Below, one piece after another: positions 8,750 to 18,448 of a DNA stretch of 64,000 nucleotides. Under the pieces are notes generated by a model. The model ran no database searches. It saw only the letters and a list, made by a program, of their open reading frames with translations, and was not told the DNA's origin. A program made the position numbers and the translations under genes. Within the stretch, counting starts at the first letter, position 1; every line of letters begins with the position of its first letter. Source of the stretch: an uncultured bacterium (GTDB lineage: Bacteria; Pseudomonadota; Alphaproteobacteria; Rhodospirillales; Rhodospirillaceae); NCBI GenBank assembly GCA_903888485.1, contig CAISTS010000042.1:1-64000 (forward strand), in the 5' to 3' direction.

Positions 8750-10183
8750 CTAGTTCAGGGTCTCCTCGACGGGGACAACATTGCCGTTGTCACGGCGGCG
8801 CGCGTCGGTGGAGACACCGAGCGATTTGAGTTTGCGGTGCAGCGCCGAGCGTTCCATGCCGACAAAATCGGCTGTGCGTGAGATGTTGCCGCCGTAGCGC
8901 ACGACCTGGGCCATGAGATATTCGCGCTCGAACATCTCGCGCGCCTCGCGCAGCGGCAAGGTCATGATCTCGTCGGAACGCTGGAGTTTCAGTATTTGCG
9001 GTGTGTCGAGGTTGATATCCGTCGGCAGCATGTCGGCCCGGATCGGATCGTTCACCCCGCCCGGCGCCATGATGAGCAAGCCCTCGATCACGTTCTTGAG
9101 CTGGCGCACATTGCCCGGCCACGGATAAGTCTGCAACGCGGCGATGGCGTCCTCGCCCAAGGTGCGGCGCGGCAAGCCGGACGTAGCCGCGGCGCGGTCC
9201 ATGAGATGACGCACAAGGTCGGGAATGTCCTCGCGGCGATCTTCCAGCGGCGGCACCAGCACCGGCACGACGCTCAAGCGATAGAACAGCTCCTCGCGGA
9301 AGAGACCTTTCTTGATCTCGGCACGCAAGTCGCGGTTGGTGGTGGCGATGACGCGCACGTCAATGTCCACCGGCGCATGGCCGTTGATGCGTTCGACGCG
9401 CTGGTCCTGCAGGATGCGGATGATGCTGCTTTGTGTCGCCAGCGGCATGTCGGCAACTTCATCCAGCATCAAGGTGCCGCCGTCGGCGCGCTCGAGCAGC
9501 CCGGTGGGGCCGTCGCTAGCGCCCGTGCCGAACAACAGTTCGCTCATACGGTCCGGATGCAAGGACGCGCAGTTGACCACGACAAAGGGGCCTTCGGCGC
9601 GCGGCGAACTGCGGTGGATCTGCCGCGCGACCACCTCCTTGCCGGAGCCGGCCGGGCCGGTGATGAGGACGCGACTGCCCGTGGGTCCGACGCGCTCGAC
9701 GGTGCGGCGCAAAGAGCTGATGGCCGGGCACGAGCCGATCAGGCTGTCGGGTTCCCCTGCTCGGCTCTTAAGTTCGAGAACTTCGCGCTTGAGACGCGCG
9801 GCTTCCAGCGCGCGGCCGAGAATCAGCAAAAGACGATCCGCCTGGAAGGGCTTTTCAATGAAATCGTAGGCGCCTTGTTTGATGGCTTCGACCGCCGTAG
9901 CGATGGTGCCGTGGCCGGAAATCATCACGACCGGGACAGCGGGGCGCATGGCCTTGATGGCGGCCAGCAGTTGCAGGCCGTCCATCTTGCTGCCTTCGAG
10001 CCAGATGTCGAGGATGATGGCCGAGGGCGCGCGCGCCTTGACCTGCGCCAGGGCTTGGTCGCTCGAAGCCGCCTCGCGCGTGAGATACCCCTCGTCCTCC
10101 AGGATGCCCGCGACGGTTAGACGGATGTCGGGCTCGTCGTCGACGATGAGGATTTCGGGCTGAACGGGAACATGACTGGCCAT
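8750..10183 (-). CDS. ntrX: Nitrogen assimilation response regulator NtrX
   Basis: A 477-residue response regulator: receiver domain (phospho-acceptor Asp59 in IILDIWLEG), AAA+ domain (Walker A GPAGSGKE, Walker B GGTLMLDEVADM) and a Fis-type C-terminal helix-turn-helix. The GAFTGA loop that contacts sigma-54 is replaced by a short TGASDGPTG segment, as known for alphaproteobacterial NtrX, so it probably acts without sigma-54 remodelling. It follows ntrY by 3 bases and is its cognate partner. NtrYX systems are linked to nitrogen metabolism, envelope state and redox in this class. Confidence 0.96.
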   Translation of the reverse strand: MASHVPVQPEILIVDDEPDIRLTVAGILEDEGYLTREAASSDQALAQVKARAPSAIILDIWLEGSKMDGLQLLAAIKAMRPAVPVVMISGHGTIATAVEAIKQGAYDFIEKPFQADRLLLILGRALEAARLKREVLELKSRAGEPDSLIGSCPAISSLRRTVERVGPTGSRVLITGPAGSGKEVVARQIHRSSPRAEGPFVVVNCASLHPDRMSELLFGTGASDGPTGLLERADGGTLMLDEVADMPLATQSSIIRILQDQRVERINGHAPVDIDVRVIATTNRDLRAEIKKGLFREELFYRLSVVPVLVPPLEDRREDIPDLVRHLMDRAAATSGLPRRTLGEDAIAALQTYPWPGNVRQLKNVIEGLLIMAPGGVNDPIRADMLPTDINLDTPQILKLQRSDEIMTLPLREAREMFEREYLMAQVVRYGGNISRTADFVGMERSALHRKLKSLGVSTDARRRDNGNVVPVEETLN

Positions 10184-10186
10184 TAC

Positions 10187-12496
10187 TTACTCTCCGGCGG
10201 CGCGCAAGGGCGGCGTCTCGCCGTCACCGGCGAGTGCCTTGGGGAAGCGCAGAGTCACCTGCGCGCCTGTTTCATTTGGAAGATCTTCGAGAATTACGGC
10301 ACCACCGTGGTCTTCGAGGATTTTTTTGACGATGGCGAGGCCGAGCCCGGTACCTTTGGCGCGCGTGGTCACGTAAGGCTCGGTCAGACGTTCGCGTTCG
10401 GATTGGGGTAGCCCAACGCCATTGTCGATGACGCGGATGGCGGTCTCACCGCCGACGACCGTCTCGATGCGCACGACAATGCGGCCCGGTCCCTTTTTGC
10501 CAATGTCGGGGGGACCGAAGCGCGCGTCGACGGCTTCGACAGCGTTCTTGAGAACGTTGGTGAGCGCTTGGCCCACCTGGCGCGTATCGCAGCGCAGGCG
10601 CATCGGCGCCGGCAGCTCGCTCACGAATTCGATATGCGGATACGCATGGCGCTGCAGCATCACCGCATCGCACGCGACGGAGGCAAGGTCCGCGGGCTTC
10701 AGCACCGCCGTCGGCAGACGTGCGAAGGCCGAGAATTCATCGACCATGTGGCCGATATCGCCGACGTGGCGGATGATCGTGTCGGTGCACTGGGCGAAGA
10801 GGCCGGATTCGTCATCGAGCTTGCCTGAATACTTGCGCTTGAGGCGCTCGGCCGAAAGCTGGATCGGCGTCAGCGGGTTTTTGATCTCGTGGGCAATGCG
10901 GCGCGCCACGTCCGCCCAGGCGGCTTTGCGCTGCGCCGACTGGAGCGCTGTGATGTCGTCGAAGGTGACGACGTACCCGGCAACCACGTCTTCCGCTTGT
11001 TCGACCGACAGACGCACAAGGAAGGTTTTTTGTGAACTGCCTTCGGCGATCTGGACTTCCTGCTGGATCACACGCTGCGGCGCGCCGCGCGCTTGATCGA
11101 GCAGCCGCGCAAACTCGGGCACGGATTCCGCAAGCGGCTTGCCGATGGCTTTGGCAAGATCGAGGCCGAGCAACACCGACGCCGAGCGGTTCGGCAGCGT
11201 GATGTTGCCTTTGGGATCGAGGCCGATCACGCCGGCGGACACACCTGCCAGCACCGTTTCGGTGAACCGGCGGCGTTCGTCGAGCTGGGCATTCGTGTCG
11301 CGCAGCGCGGTCTGCTGCTCGCCGAGGCGCTTGGTCATGCGGTTGAAGGCGCGGCTGAGATACGACAGCTCGTCATCGACGGCATCGGATTCCTGCACAC
11401 GCACGGTCAGATCGCCGGCTCGCACGCGTTCGGCGGCGCTGATGAGCTCGATGACCGGGCGCGCAAGGCGTGTCGCGAGCGCCAGGCCAAACCACACCGA
11501 CACCAGGAGCAGCAGCAATGCAACGACGGCGAAGAGCACTGTGAAACTGATTTCCAGCTCGGAGCGCTCGCCCTCGAGGCGCATGTACTCCGACACCGCC
11601 TCTTCCGTGCGCGCCAGACGCGCGAGCACGTTGGCATCGACAAAGCGCCCGACGAGCAGGTAGGCCGCGGGGTAGGACTCGAGTTTCACCAGCGCCCGCA
11701 CGCGGTCGGAGCTTTGACCCGTGAGGACCGCGACCTGGCCGATGTTGGCAGTGGCGATGGCCGGAAACGGGATTTGCTCGCCGGTCTGCAACGCGAATGT
11801 GTAACCGGCTTTAGCAATGACCTGCAGGTCGGAGGTGAAGATCACGGCCTCCGTTAGCCCGCGGAAGGCGGCCTGCGTCGAAAGGAACTGATCGCGCAGC
11901 AGAGGATCGCCGCTGCTGAGCTGCGTCCACTGGCGGTTGATGTCGTTGGCGACAGCGAGGGCGTCGGCTTTGATGGCCTGCTGGTGCTCGGCCAGATAGG
12001 CGCGCGCGATGGCCGCGGACTCCGTCACCGCAGTGCGCACGCGGTCGCCGAACCAGGTCTGCACACCGAAGGTGAAGAACAGCGTCGAGAACACGGCGAT
12101 GAGCAGCGTCGGCGTCATGGCGATGACGCCAAAGAGCAGAACGAGCCGCACATGCAGTCTTGAACCGACGGTACCTTCGCGGTGCGCGCGCCACAGGCGC
12201 ACGAGCCGCGCCCCCACCAGCGCGGTGAGCCCGAGCACGATCAAAAGGTCGATATTGAGCAGAACCAGCGTCGCCGTAGCGTTGGGGCCGCGCTCGCCCC
12301 AGCCCGACATGGACGTGAAGGTCGCGATGCCCGAAGCCAGGGCAGCAACGATCAGCACGATTGCGAGTGTATCGACCTGAACCTTGCGGAACCGGGCGAC
12401 CAGGCGCGCGCGCAAGGACAGGCGCGGCGGGAAGGCCGCTTCGGCATCGGACTTGAGATCCTCCTTGAAATCAATGACCTCAGAGTTCATTGCCAT
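10187..12496 (-). CDS. ntrY: Membrane sensor histidine kinase NtrY
   Basis: A 769-residue inner-membrane sensor kinase. There are several N-terminal membrane segments (about residues 42-62, 78-98, 117-147), a periplasmic domain to about 315, another membrane segment (about 317-342), HAMP (343-395), PAS (about 410-520), HisKA with His536 in IAHEIKNPL, and a HATPase domain with the N-, G1- and G2-box motifs (DNGVGLP, GTGLGLAI). It phosphorylates NtrX. The ntrC stop lies 3 bases upstream, so the kinase is part of the ntrB-ntrC-ntrY-ntrX transcript. Confidence 0.96.
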   Translation of the reverse strand: MAMNSEVIDFKEDLKSDAEAAFPPRLSLRARLVARFRKVQVDTLAIVLIVAALASGIATFTSMSGWGERGPNATATLVLLNIDLLIVLGLTALVGARLVRLWRAHREGTVGSRLHVRLVLLFGVIAMTPTLLIAVFSTLFFTFGVQTWFGDRVRTAVTESAAIARAYLAEHQQAIKADALAVANDINRQWTQLSSGDPLLRDQFLSTQAAFRGLTEAVIFTSDLQVIAKAGYTFALQTGEQIPFPAIATANIGQVAVLTGQSSDRVRALVKLESYPAAYLLVGRFVDANVLARLARTEEAVSEYMRLEGERSELEISFTVLFAVVALLLLLVSVWFGLALATRLARPVIELISAAERVRAGDLTVRVQESDAVDDELSYLSRAFNRMTKRLGEQQTALRDTNAQLDERRRFTETVLAGVSAGVIGLDPKGNITLPNRSASVLLGLDLAKAIGKPLAESVPEFARLLDQARGAPQRVIQQEVQIAEGSSQKTFLVRLSVEQAEDVVAGYVVTFDDITALQSAQRKAAWADVARRIAHEIKNPLTPIQLSAERLKRKYSGKLDDESGLFAQCTDTIIRHVGDIGHMVDEFSAFARLPTAVLKPADLASVACDAVMLQRHAYPHIEFVSELPAPMRLRCDTRQVGQALTNVLKNAVEAVDARFGPPDIGKKGPGRIVVRIETVVGGETAIRVIDNGVGLPQSERERLTEPYVTTRAKGTGLGLAIVKKILEDHGGAVILEDLPNETGAQVTLRFPKALAGDGETPPLRAAGE

Positions 12497-12498
12497 TC

Positions 12499-13931
<1,433 letters not shown>

Positions 13932-13935
<4 letters not shown>

Positions 13936-15044
13936 GCCTCACCTACCACGATCGGCAGCATGATCTTGAACACGGTGCGCGTTCGGGTGCTTTCGAATTC
14001 GATGATGCCGCCGTGATCGTTGATGATCTTCGAGACCAGCGCGAGGCCCAGACCACTGCCTTTGGGCTTGGTCGTCACGAACGGATCGAACAGATGCGGG
14101 CGGATGTCCTCAGGAATGCCCGGACCGTTGTCGTGCACCATGACAACGAGCGGCAACTGGACACGGCCGCTGCTGCCCGACACTGCAACGCGCACGCCCG
14201 GCTGGAACGAGGTGGAGAGAATGATCTCGCCGCCCTTGGACGGCACGGCCTCGGCAGCATTCTTGACCAGGTTCAGGAACACCTGCACGAGCTGATCGTG
14301 GTTGCCGTCGACCGGCGGCAAGCTCGGGTCATAGCGCTCGATGAACTTCACAGTCGATGCAAAGCCGTTCTCGGCGACGCGGCGGACGCGCTCCAGCACG
14401 GCGTGGATGTTCACCGGCGTGCGTTCAAGCGGACGGTCGTCGGAGAAGACTTCCATGCGGTTGACGAGCGCGACGATGCGGTCGGCTTCGTCGCAGATGA
14501 GCTGGGTCAGCTTGCGGTCCTCTTCCTGCGCGCTTTGGCCGAGCAGCTGCGCAGCGCCGCGAATGCCCGACAGAGGGTTCTTCACTTCATGGGCCAGCAG
14601 CGCGGCCATGGCGGTCATGGATCGTGCTGAATTGCGGTGTTCGAGATGCTGTTCGAACTTGATGGCGCGGGTTTGCTCCTGCAGGGAGATGACCAGCCAG
14701 CCTGGTGTATCGGCGATGGGCGCCACGTGCACCGAAACCGTGCGCACGCCGGTCTTGGGCGTATCGAGCACGATCCCGTAAGCCGACATCGGTGAGTCCG
14801 ACTCACCGGCCTGGCTGACCATTTCGATCAGCGGCCCATTGGGCGGCAGGATTTCCGCGAGCGGCGTACGCGTCAGAATCGGTGCGCTCGATTGGAAGAG
14901 CTGTTCGGCCGCACCGTTGGCGTAGCGGATGTCGCGTTTTTCATCGACCACCAGCGTCGCCATGGCGAGTGCGCCCAAAACGGACTCAGCGCTCAGCGTG
15001 GACGGTGCGGGATCGGGACGAAGGAACGGGAGCGTTGCGCGCAT
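13932..15044 (-). CDS. ntrB: Nitrogen regulation sensor kinase NtrB
   Basis: A 370-residue soluble two-component kinase/phosphatase that controls NtrC in response to PII proteins. The N-terminal PAS domain spans about 20-125, HisKA has His152 in [11 protein letters not shown], and the HATPase domain has the G boxes [11 protein letters not shown] and GSGLGLALV. No membrane segments, as expected for NtrB. Its start overlaps the dusB stop (TAATG at 15042-15046), the standard dusB-ntrB-ntrC order of alphaproteobacteria. Confidence 0.97.
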
Positions 15045-16051
15045 TAGGCTGCCTTCTGCAGTTCGGATCCTTGGATGTCGCCGCCGAACAGGCGGACGAT
15101 GAGCCGTGAAACCTTTTCGGGGTCAGCTTCGGTGTTGACCGCGACACGGAACACATTGGCGCCCGGCAGCCCGGCGGCCGACCAGGCGAGATGCTTGCGC
15201 GCGATGCGCACGCCGGTATCGCGGCCGTAGTATTCGAGCAGGCTCTCGTAGTGTTCGAGCAAGAGCGCACAGCGCTCGGCCAGCGCGGGATCGGCCTTCT
15301 CGCTGCCGGTGTCGAGGTAGTGCTGGAGCTGTGAAGGGAACCAGGGTTTGCCGAAAGCCCCTCGTCCCACCATCACCCCGTCCGCGCCCGAGAGGCGCAG
15401 CAATTCCTTGGCGTGTTCGGGTGCGGTGACATCGCCGTTGCCGATGACCGGCACCTTCACGGACTCTTTCACCTTGCGGATGAAGGCCCAGTCGGCAACA
15501 CCGCCGTAGAGCATCTGGCGGGTGCGGCCGTGTACGGTGATGAGCTGGACGCCGGCATTCTCGGCGCGTTTGGCCAAGGATGGCGCATTCAAGCTGTCGT
15601 GGTCCCAGCCCATGCGCATTTTCAGGGTCACGGGCACTTGCACGGCTTTGACGACCGCCTCGACGATCCGCGCGGCATTGTCCTCGTCGCGCATGAGGGC
15701 CGAGCCGGCCATCATGCCGGTAACCACCTTCTTCACCGGGCAGCCCATGTTGATGTCGATCACCGCCGCGCCCCGATCCTGGTTCATGCGCGCGGCCTCG
15801 GCCATCACTCCTGGCTCGCAGCCGGCGAGCTGTACCGCCATGGGCGCCTCGTCCGCGCAGTTGGAGCTCATGCGCAGGGTCTCGCGGTGGGCGCGGATCA
15901 TCTGAGCGCTGGCGATCATCTCGGAGTAAACCAGGGCGCAGCCGTAGCGCTTGGCCAGGCGGCGGAAGGGCCGGTCGGTGACGCCGGACATGGGCGCCAG
16001 GAGGACGTTCCCGGCGATCTTCAGCGGTCCGATGCACAACGAGCTGGTCAT
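15044..16051 (-). CDS. dusB: tRNA-dihydrouridine synthase DusB (NifR3)
   Basis: A 335-residue FMN-dependent TIM-barrel enzyme that reduces uridines in the tRNA D-loop. The start LAPMSGVTDRPFRRL and the catalytic cysteine Cys104 in DINMGCPVKK are present, with VHGRTRQ and GNGDV in the barrel. As the first gene of the run dusB-ntrB-ntrC-ntrY-ntrX-dat-HAD it probably carries the operon promoter in 16052-16255. Confidence 0.96.
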   Translation of the reverse strand: MTSSLCIGPLKIAGNVLLAPMSGVTDRPFRRLAKRYGCALVYSEMIASAQMIRAHRETLRMSSNCADEAPMAVQLAGCEPGVMAEAARMNQDRGAAVIDINMGCPVKKVVTGMMAGSALMRDEDNAARIVEAVVKAVQVPVTLKMRMGWDHDSLNAPSLAKRAENAGVQLITVHGRTRQMLYGGVADWAFIRKVKESVKVPVIGNGDVTAPEHAKELLRLSGADGVMVGRGAFGKPWFPSQLQHYLDTGSEKADPALAERCALLLEHYESLLEYYGRDTGVRIARKHLAWSAAGLPGANVFRVAVNTEADPEKVSRLIVRLFGGDIQGSELQKAA

Positions 16052-16084
16052 TAAGGGTGTGGCCTGGAGGTCACTGTCTAAAAG

Positions 16085-16100
16085 TTGGGCATTTGCCCAA
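16085..16100. promoter_or_regulatory. Perfect inverted repeat upstream of dusB-ntrBC
   Basis: TTGGGCA-TT-TGCCCAA forms a perfect 7-base inverted repeat 34-49 bases before the dusB start, inside the 204-base divergent gap shared with ispDF. It does not match the NtrC or sigma-54 consensus. Position and symmetry suggest an operator; function unproven. Confidence 0.4.
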
Positions 16101-16255
16101 GAAACGCCGGAGGAATCAAGGACATTCGATCAGTGTTGCGAAAAGGGCACTACATCTTGGCAACACCTTGGGCTAAAACACAATTTGCGCGGGCGACGGC
16201 GGCTTTCTAATGTGCCTTTTCCGCCCGCTATCCAACTGGCCTCCAAAGGTTTTTA

Positions 16256-17392
16256 GTGCCCACCTGCGCCGCCCTCATCGTCGCTGCCGGCCGCGGATCG
16301 CGGTTCGGTGGCAGCCTTCCAAAGCAGTATGCGCCGCTCAGGGGTGAGAATGTCCTGCGCCGGACCCTGCGGGCTTTCGCGAGCCACCCAGGCGTCCAGC
16401 GCGTCGTGGTGGCCATCCATCCCGATGACCAGGCGATCTTCAATGCGACCGCCGCCGGCCTGCCCAAGGTCAGTTCCGTGCATGGCGGCGCCCAGCGCCA
16501 GGATTCCGTGCGCCTGGGCCTCGAGGCCCTCGCCGCGGAAGCGCCCGATCTCGTGCTCATCCATGACGGCGCCCGGCCCATGATCTCGGCCGCGCTGATC
16601 GACCGGGTCATTGCCGGGCTTTCGGGTGCGGATGGCATCCTCCCGGCGGTGCCGGTGATCGATACCCTCAAACGCGTGGACGGCGACCGCATCGGCGAGA
16701 CCGTGCCGCGCGAGAACCTTGTCCGCGCGCAAACGCCGCAGGGTTTCCGCTTTCCGGCCATCCTCGCGGCCCACCGCGCCCTGGCCGGAGAATCCCTCAC
16801 CGACGACGCCGCCGTGCTGGAGCGCGCGGGCAAGACGGTGAAAATCGTTCGCGGCGACGAAGCCAACATCAAGGTCACGACCATGGACGATCTCGCCCGC
16901 CTCGAAGGCACCCTCGGTGAAACCCGCATCGGCCAGGGGTTCGACGTGCATAAGTTTGGACACGGCGACGGCGTCTGGCTGTGCGGGCTAAAGGTTGCGC
17001 ATACGCAAGGTTTAGTCGGTCACTCCGATGCGGATGTAGCGCTGCATGCAGCCACCGACGCCATCCTCGGGGCCATCGGCGCCGGCGACATCGGCCAGCA
17101 TTTTCCGCCGAGCGATCCCAAATGGAAGGGCGCGGCTTCGCATCAGTTCCTGCGTCACGCCTATGATCTGCTGCTTGCGCGCGGCGGCTCCCTCACCCAT
17201 CTCGATTTCACGATCATTTGCGAGCGCCCCAAGGTCGGCCCGCACCGCGCGGCCATGGTGGCATCGGTGGCGAAGATCCTCGGCCTCGAGGAAGGCCGCA
17301 TCAGCGTCAAAGCAACCACCACCGAAGGGCTCGGGTTCACCGGCCGTCAGGAAGGCATCGCGGCGCAAGCGGTGGCGACGGTGCGCGTTTGA
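16256..17392 (+). CDS. ispDF: Bifunctional IspD/IspF isoprenoid enzyme
   Basis: A 378-residue fusion covering two non-consecutive MEP-pathway steps: 4-diphosphocytidyl-2-C-methylerythritol synthase (N-terminal, [15 protein letters not shown] and LPKQY) and 2-C-methylerythritol 2,4-cyclodiphosphate synthase (C-terminal, from about residue 222, [33 protein letters not shown]). The fusion is common in alphaproteobacteria. The start is GTG at 16256, supported by AAAGG at 16245-16249, six bases upstream. It is divergent from dusB. Confidence 0.97.
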   Translation: MPTCAALIVAAGRGSRFGGSLPKQYAPLRGENVLRRTLRAFASHPGVQRVVVAIHPDDQAIFNATAAGLPKVSSVHGGAQRQDSVRLGLEALAAEAPDLVLIHDGARPMISAALIDRVIAGLSGADGILPAVPVIDTLKRVDGDRIGETVPRENLVRAQTPQGFRFPAILAAHRALAGESLTDDAAVLERAGKTVKIVRGDEANIKVTTMDDLARLEGTLGETRIGQGFDVHKFGHGDGVWLCGLKVAHTQGLVGHSDADVALHAATDAILGAIGAGDIGQHFPPSDPKWKGAASHQFLRHAYDLLLARGGSLTHLDFTIICERPKVGPHRAAMVASVAKILGLEEGRISVKATTTEGLGFTGRQEGIAAQAVATVRV

Positions 17393-17682
17393 AGAAAGCG
17401 GCTAAAAAGGCCGCGAAGAAAAAGCCAAGCCGAAAAGCCGTCAAATGGAACTCGCCCTTCTATGGCTTCGAGAACGAAGGCTGGTTCGCGAGCTTTCACT
17501 GCTACACGAAATACATCCAAGTCGCGTTCTTCCGCGGCGCGGCACTGAAGCCCACTCCGCCAGGTCAATCCAAACACAAAGACGTGCGCTATCTCGATGT
17601 CCGCGCGGACGAACCGCTGGACGAAGGGCAGTTTGTCAAATGGATGAAGCAAGCCAGCAAACGGCCCGGCATGCGTATGTAG
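17389..17682 (+). CDS. Short DUF1801-like protein with lysine-rich N-terminus, probable TTG start
   Basis: About 97 residues if translation starts at the TTG (17389) that overlaps the ispDF stop; no in-frame ATG precedes the conserved part. After a run of Lys/Ala ([15 protein letters not shown]) the sequence [33 protein letters not shown] and [15 protein letters not shown] resembles the C-terminal two-thirds of DUF1801/YdhG-type proteins, while their N-terminal helix is missing. It may be a compact family member or a truncated gene whose start was fused onto ispDF. Its stop touches the stop of the convergent SemiSWEET gene. Confidence 0.65.
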   Translation: MKKAAKKAAKKKPSRKAVKWNSPFYGFENEGWFASFHCYTKYIQVAFFRGAALKPTPPGQSKHKDVRYLDVRADEPLDEGQFVKWMKQASKRPGMRM

Positions 17683-17985
17683 CTAGCGGTGGACCTCCGG
17701 GTCCAGCGCGTCGGCGACTTTGTTACGTTTGGACCGGGGCAGCAGTTTCATCGTCAGGATGAAGGCCGCCAGAATCAGGCACAGCGCGTTGGGCACGATG
17801 ATCGGCCACTGACCGAGCAGGATGCCGTAGGCGATCCACAGGGCAAAGCCCGTCACCGTCAGCATGTACATGCCGGCCGAGATACTGGCGGTGTCGCGCG
17901 ACTTGATGATCTTCCAGGCCTGCGGGGTGAAGCTGAGGGTCGAAGCCAGCGCCGCGATGCTGCCGACGATTGTTACGGGTTCCAT
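17683..17985 (-). CDS. SemiSWEET-type PQ-loop transporter
   Basis: A 100-residue protein with three predicted membrane helices and the PQ-loop signature SFTPQAWKIIKSRDTASIS. Bacterial SemiSWEETs dimerise to form a sugar uniporter. The start is the ATG at 17985 (MEPVTIVGS), with GAAGG eight bases upstream; a second in-frame ATG at 18015 lacks this site. The substrate cannot be told from sequence. It converges with the DUF1801-like gene, and a terminator lies between its start and the H1-like gene. Confidence 0.87.
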   Translation of the reverse strand: MEPVTIVGSIAALASTLSFTPQAWKIIKSRDTASISAGMYMLTVTGFALWIAYGILLGQWPIIVPNALCLILAAFILTMKLLPRSKRNKVADALDPEVHR

Positions 17986-18029
17986 GCTGTGCGCCTTCAC
18001 AAGCTGAGTGGTCACCCCGTTACAAAGAA

Positions 18030-18062
18030 AAAGCCGCGCAAGGTGTTCCCCCGCGCGGCTTT
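18030..18062 (-). terminator. Intrinsic terminator downstream of the H1-like gene
   Basis: AAAGCCGCGC (18030-18039) pairs with GCGCGGCTTT (18053-18062) around a 13-base loop. Read leftward the stem is followed by a T-rich run, so it should end transcription of the gene that stops at 18085. Confidence 0.75.
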
Positions 18063-18084
18063 ATAACCTGTCGCCTTTGGTGTC

Positions 18085-18360
18085 TTAGGCGATGCCGAGC
18101 TTATCTTTGCCCGACTTCACAGCCTGCTTCGCGAGCTTGCTGACTTCGGTCGCGAGCGCGGAGGCTTCCGCGACCATGGCTTTCTGCGCCCTCTTGGCCT
18201 TCGGCGCGAGCTTTTTGGCGAAACGCTTGGCCGCGGACTTCGCCTTCGAAACGGCGGATTTCGCCTTGCTCTTCGCGCTCTTCGCCGTGCTCTTCGCCTT
18301 GCTCTTCACTTTCGACTTAGCCTTGCGCACGGCTTTGCGCGCGCTCTTAGCCTTTGCCAT
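18085..18360 (-). CDS. Lysine/alanine-rich histone H1-like protein
   Basis: A 91-residue very basic protein starting at ATG 18360 (MAKAKSARKAVRK), preceded by GAGGTCGG. The first ~65 residues consist of degenerate KAKS / KSKAKS / SAKSKAKS units; the C-terminus is a less basic amphipathic helix (AMVAEASALATEVSKLAKQAVK). Such H1-like tails bind DNA or RNA nonspecifically and occur sporadically in bacteria. Its role here, perhaps nucleoid compaction, is inference. The reading frame stays open to 18537, but that extension overlaps the antiporter gene and has no supporting motif. Confidence 0.8.
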   Translation of the reverse strand: MAKAKSARKAVRKAKSKVKSKAKSTAKSAKSKAKSAVSKAKSAAKRFAKKLAPKAKRAQKAMVAEASALATEVSKLAKQAVKSGKDKLGIA

Positions 18361-18448
18361 ATCCGACCTCGTGTTTGTGTGACCCCTGAAGAAAAAATAG
18401 CCCCTCTGCCTAACACGAACGCGCAAGAGAGGTAAAGGTTTTGCAGGC

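Noticed and set aside
8996-10120. A 374-codon rightward ORF opposite ntrX
   Set aside because: Shadow of ntrX.
16140-16180. A TGGCA...TTG stretch resembling a sigma-54 promoter before ispDF
   Set aside because: The GG-GC spacing is 11 rather than 10 bases, and ispDF is a housekeeping gene.
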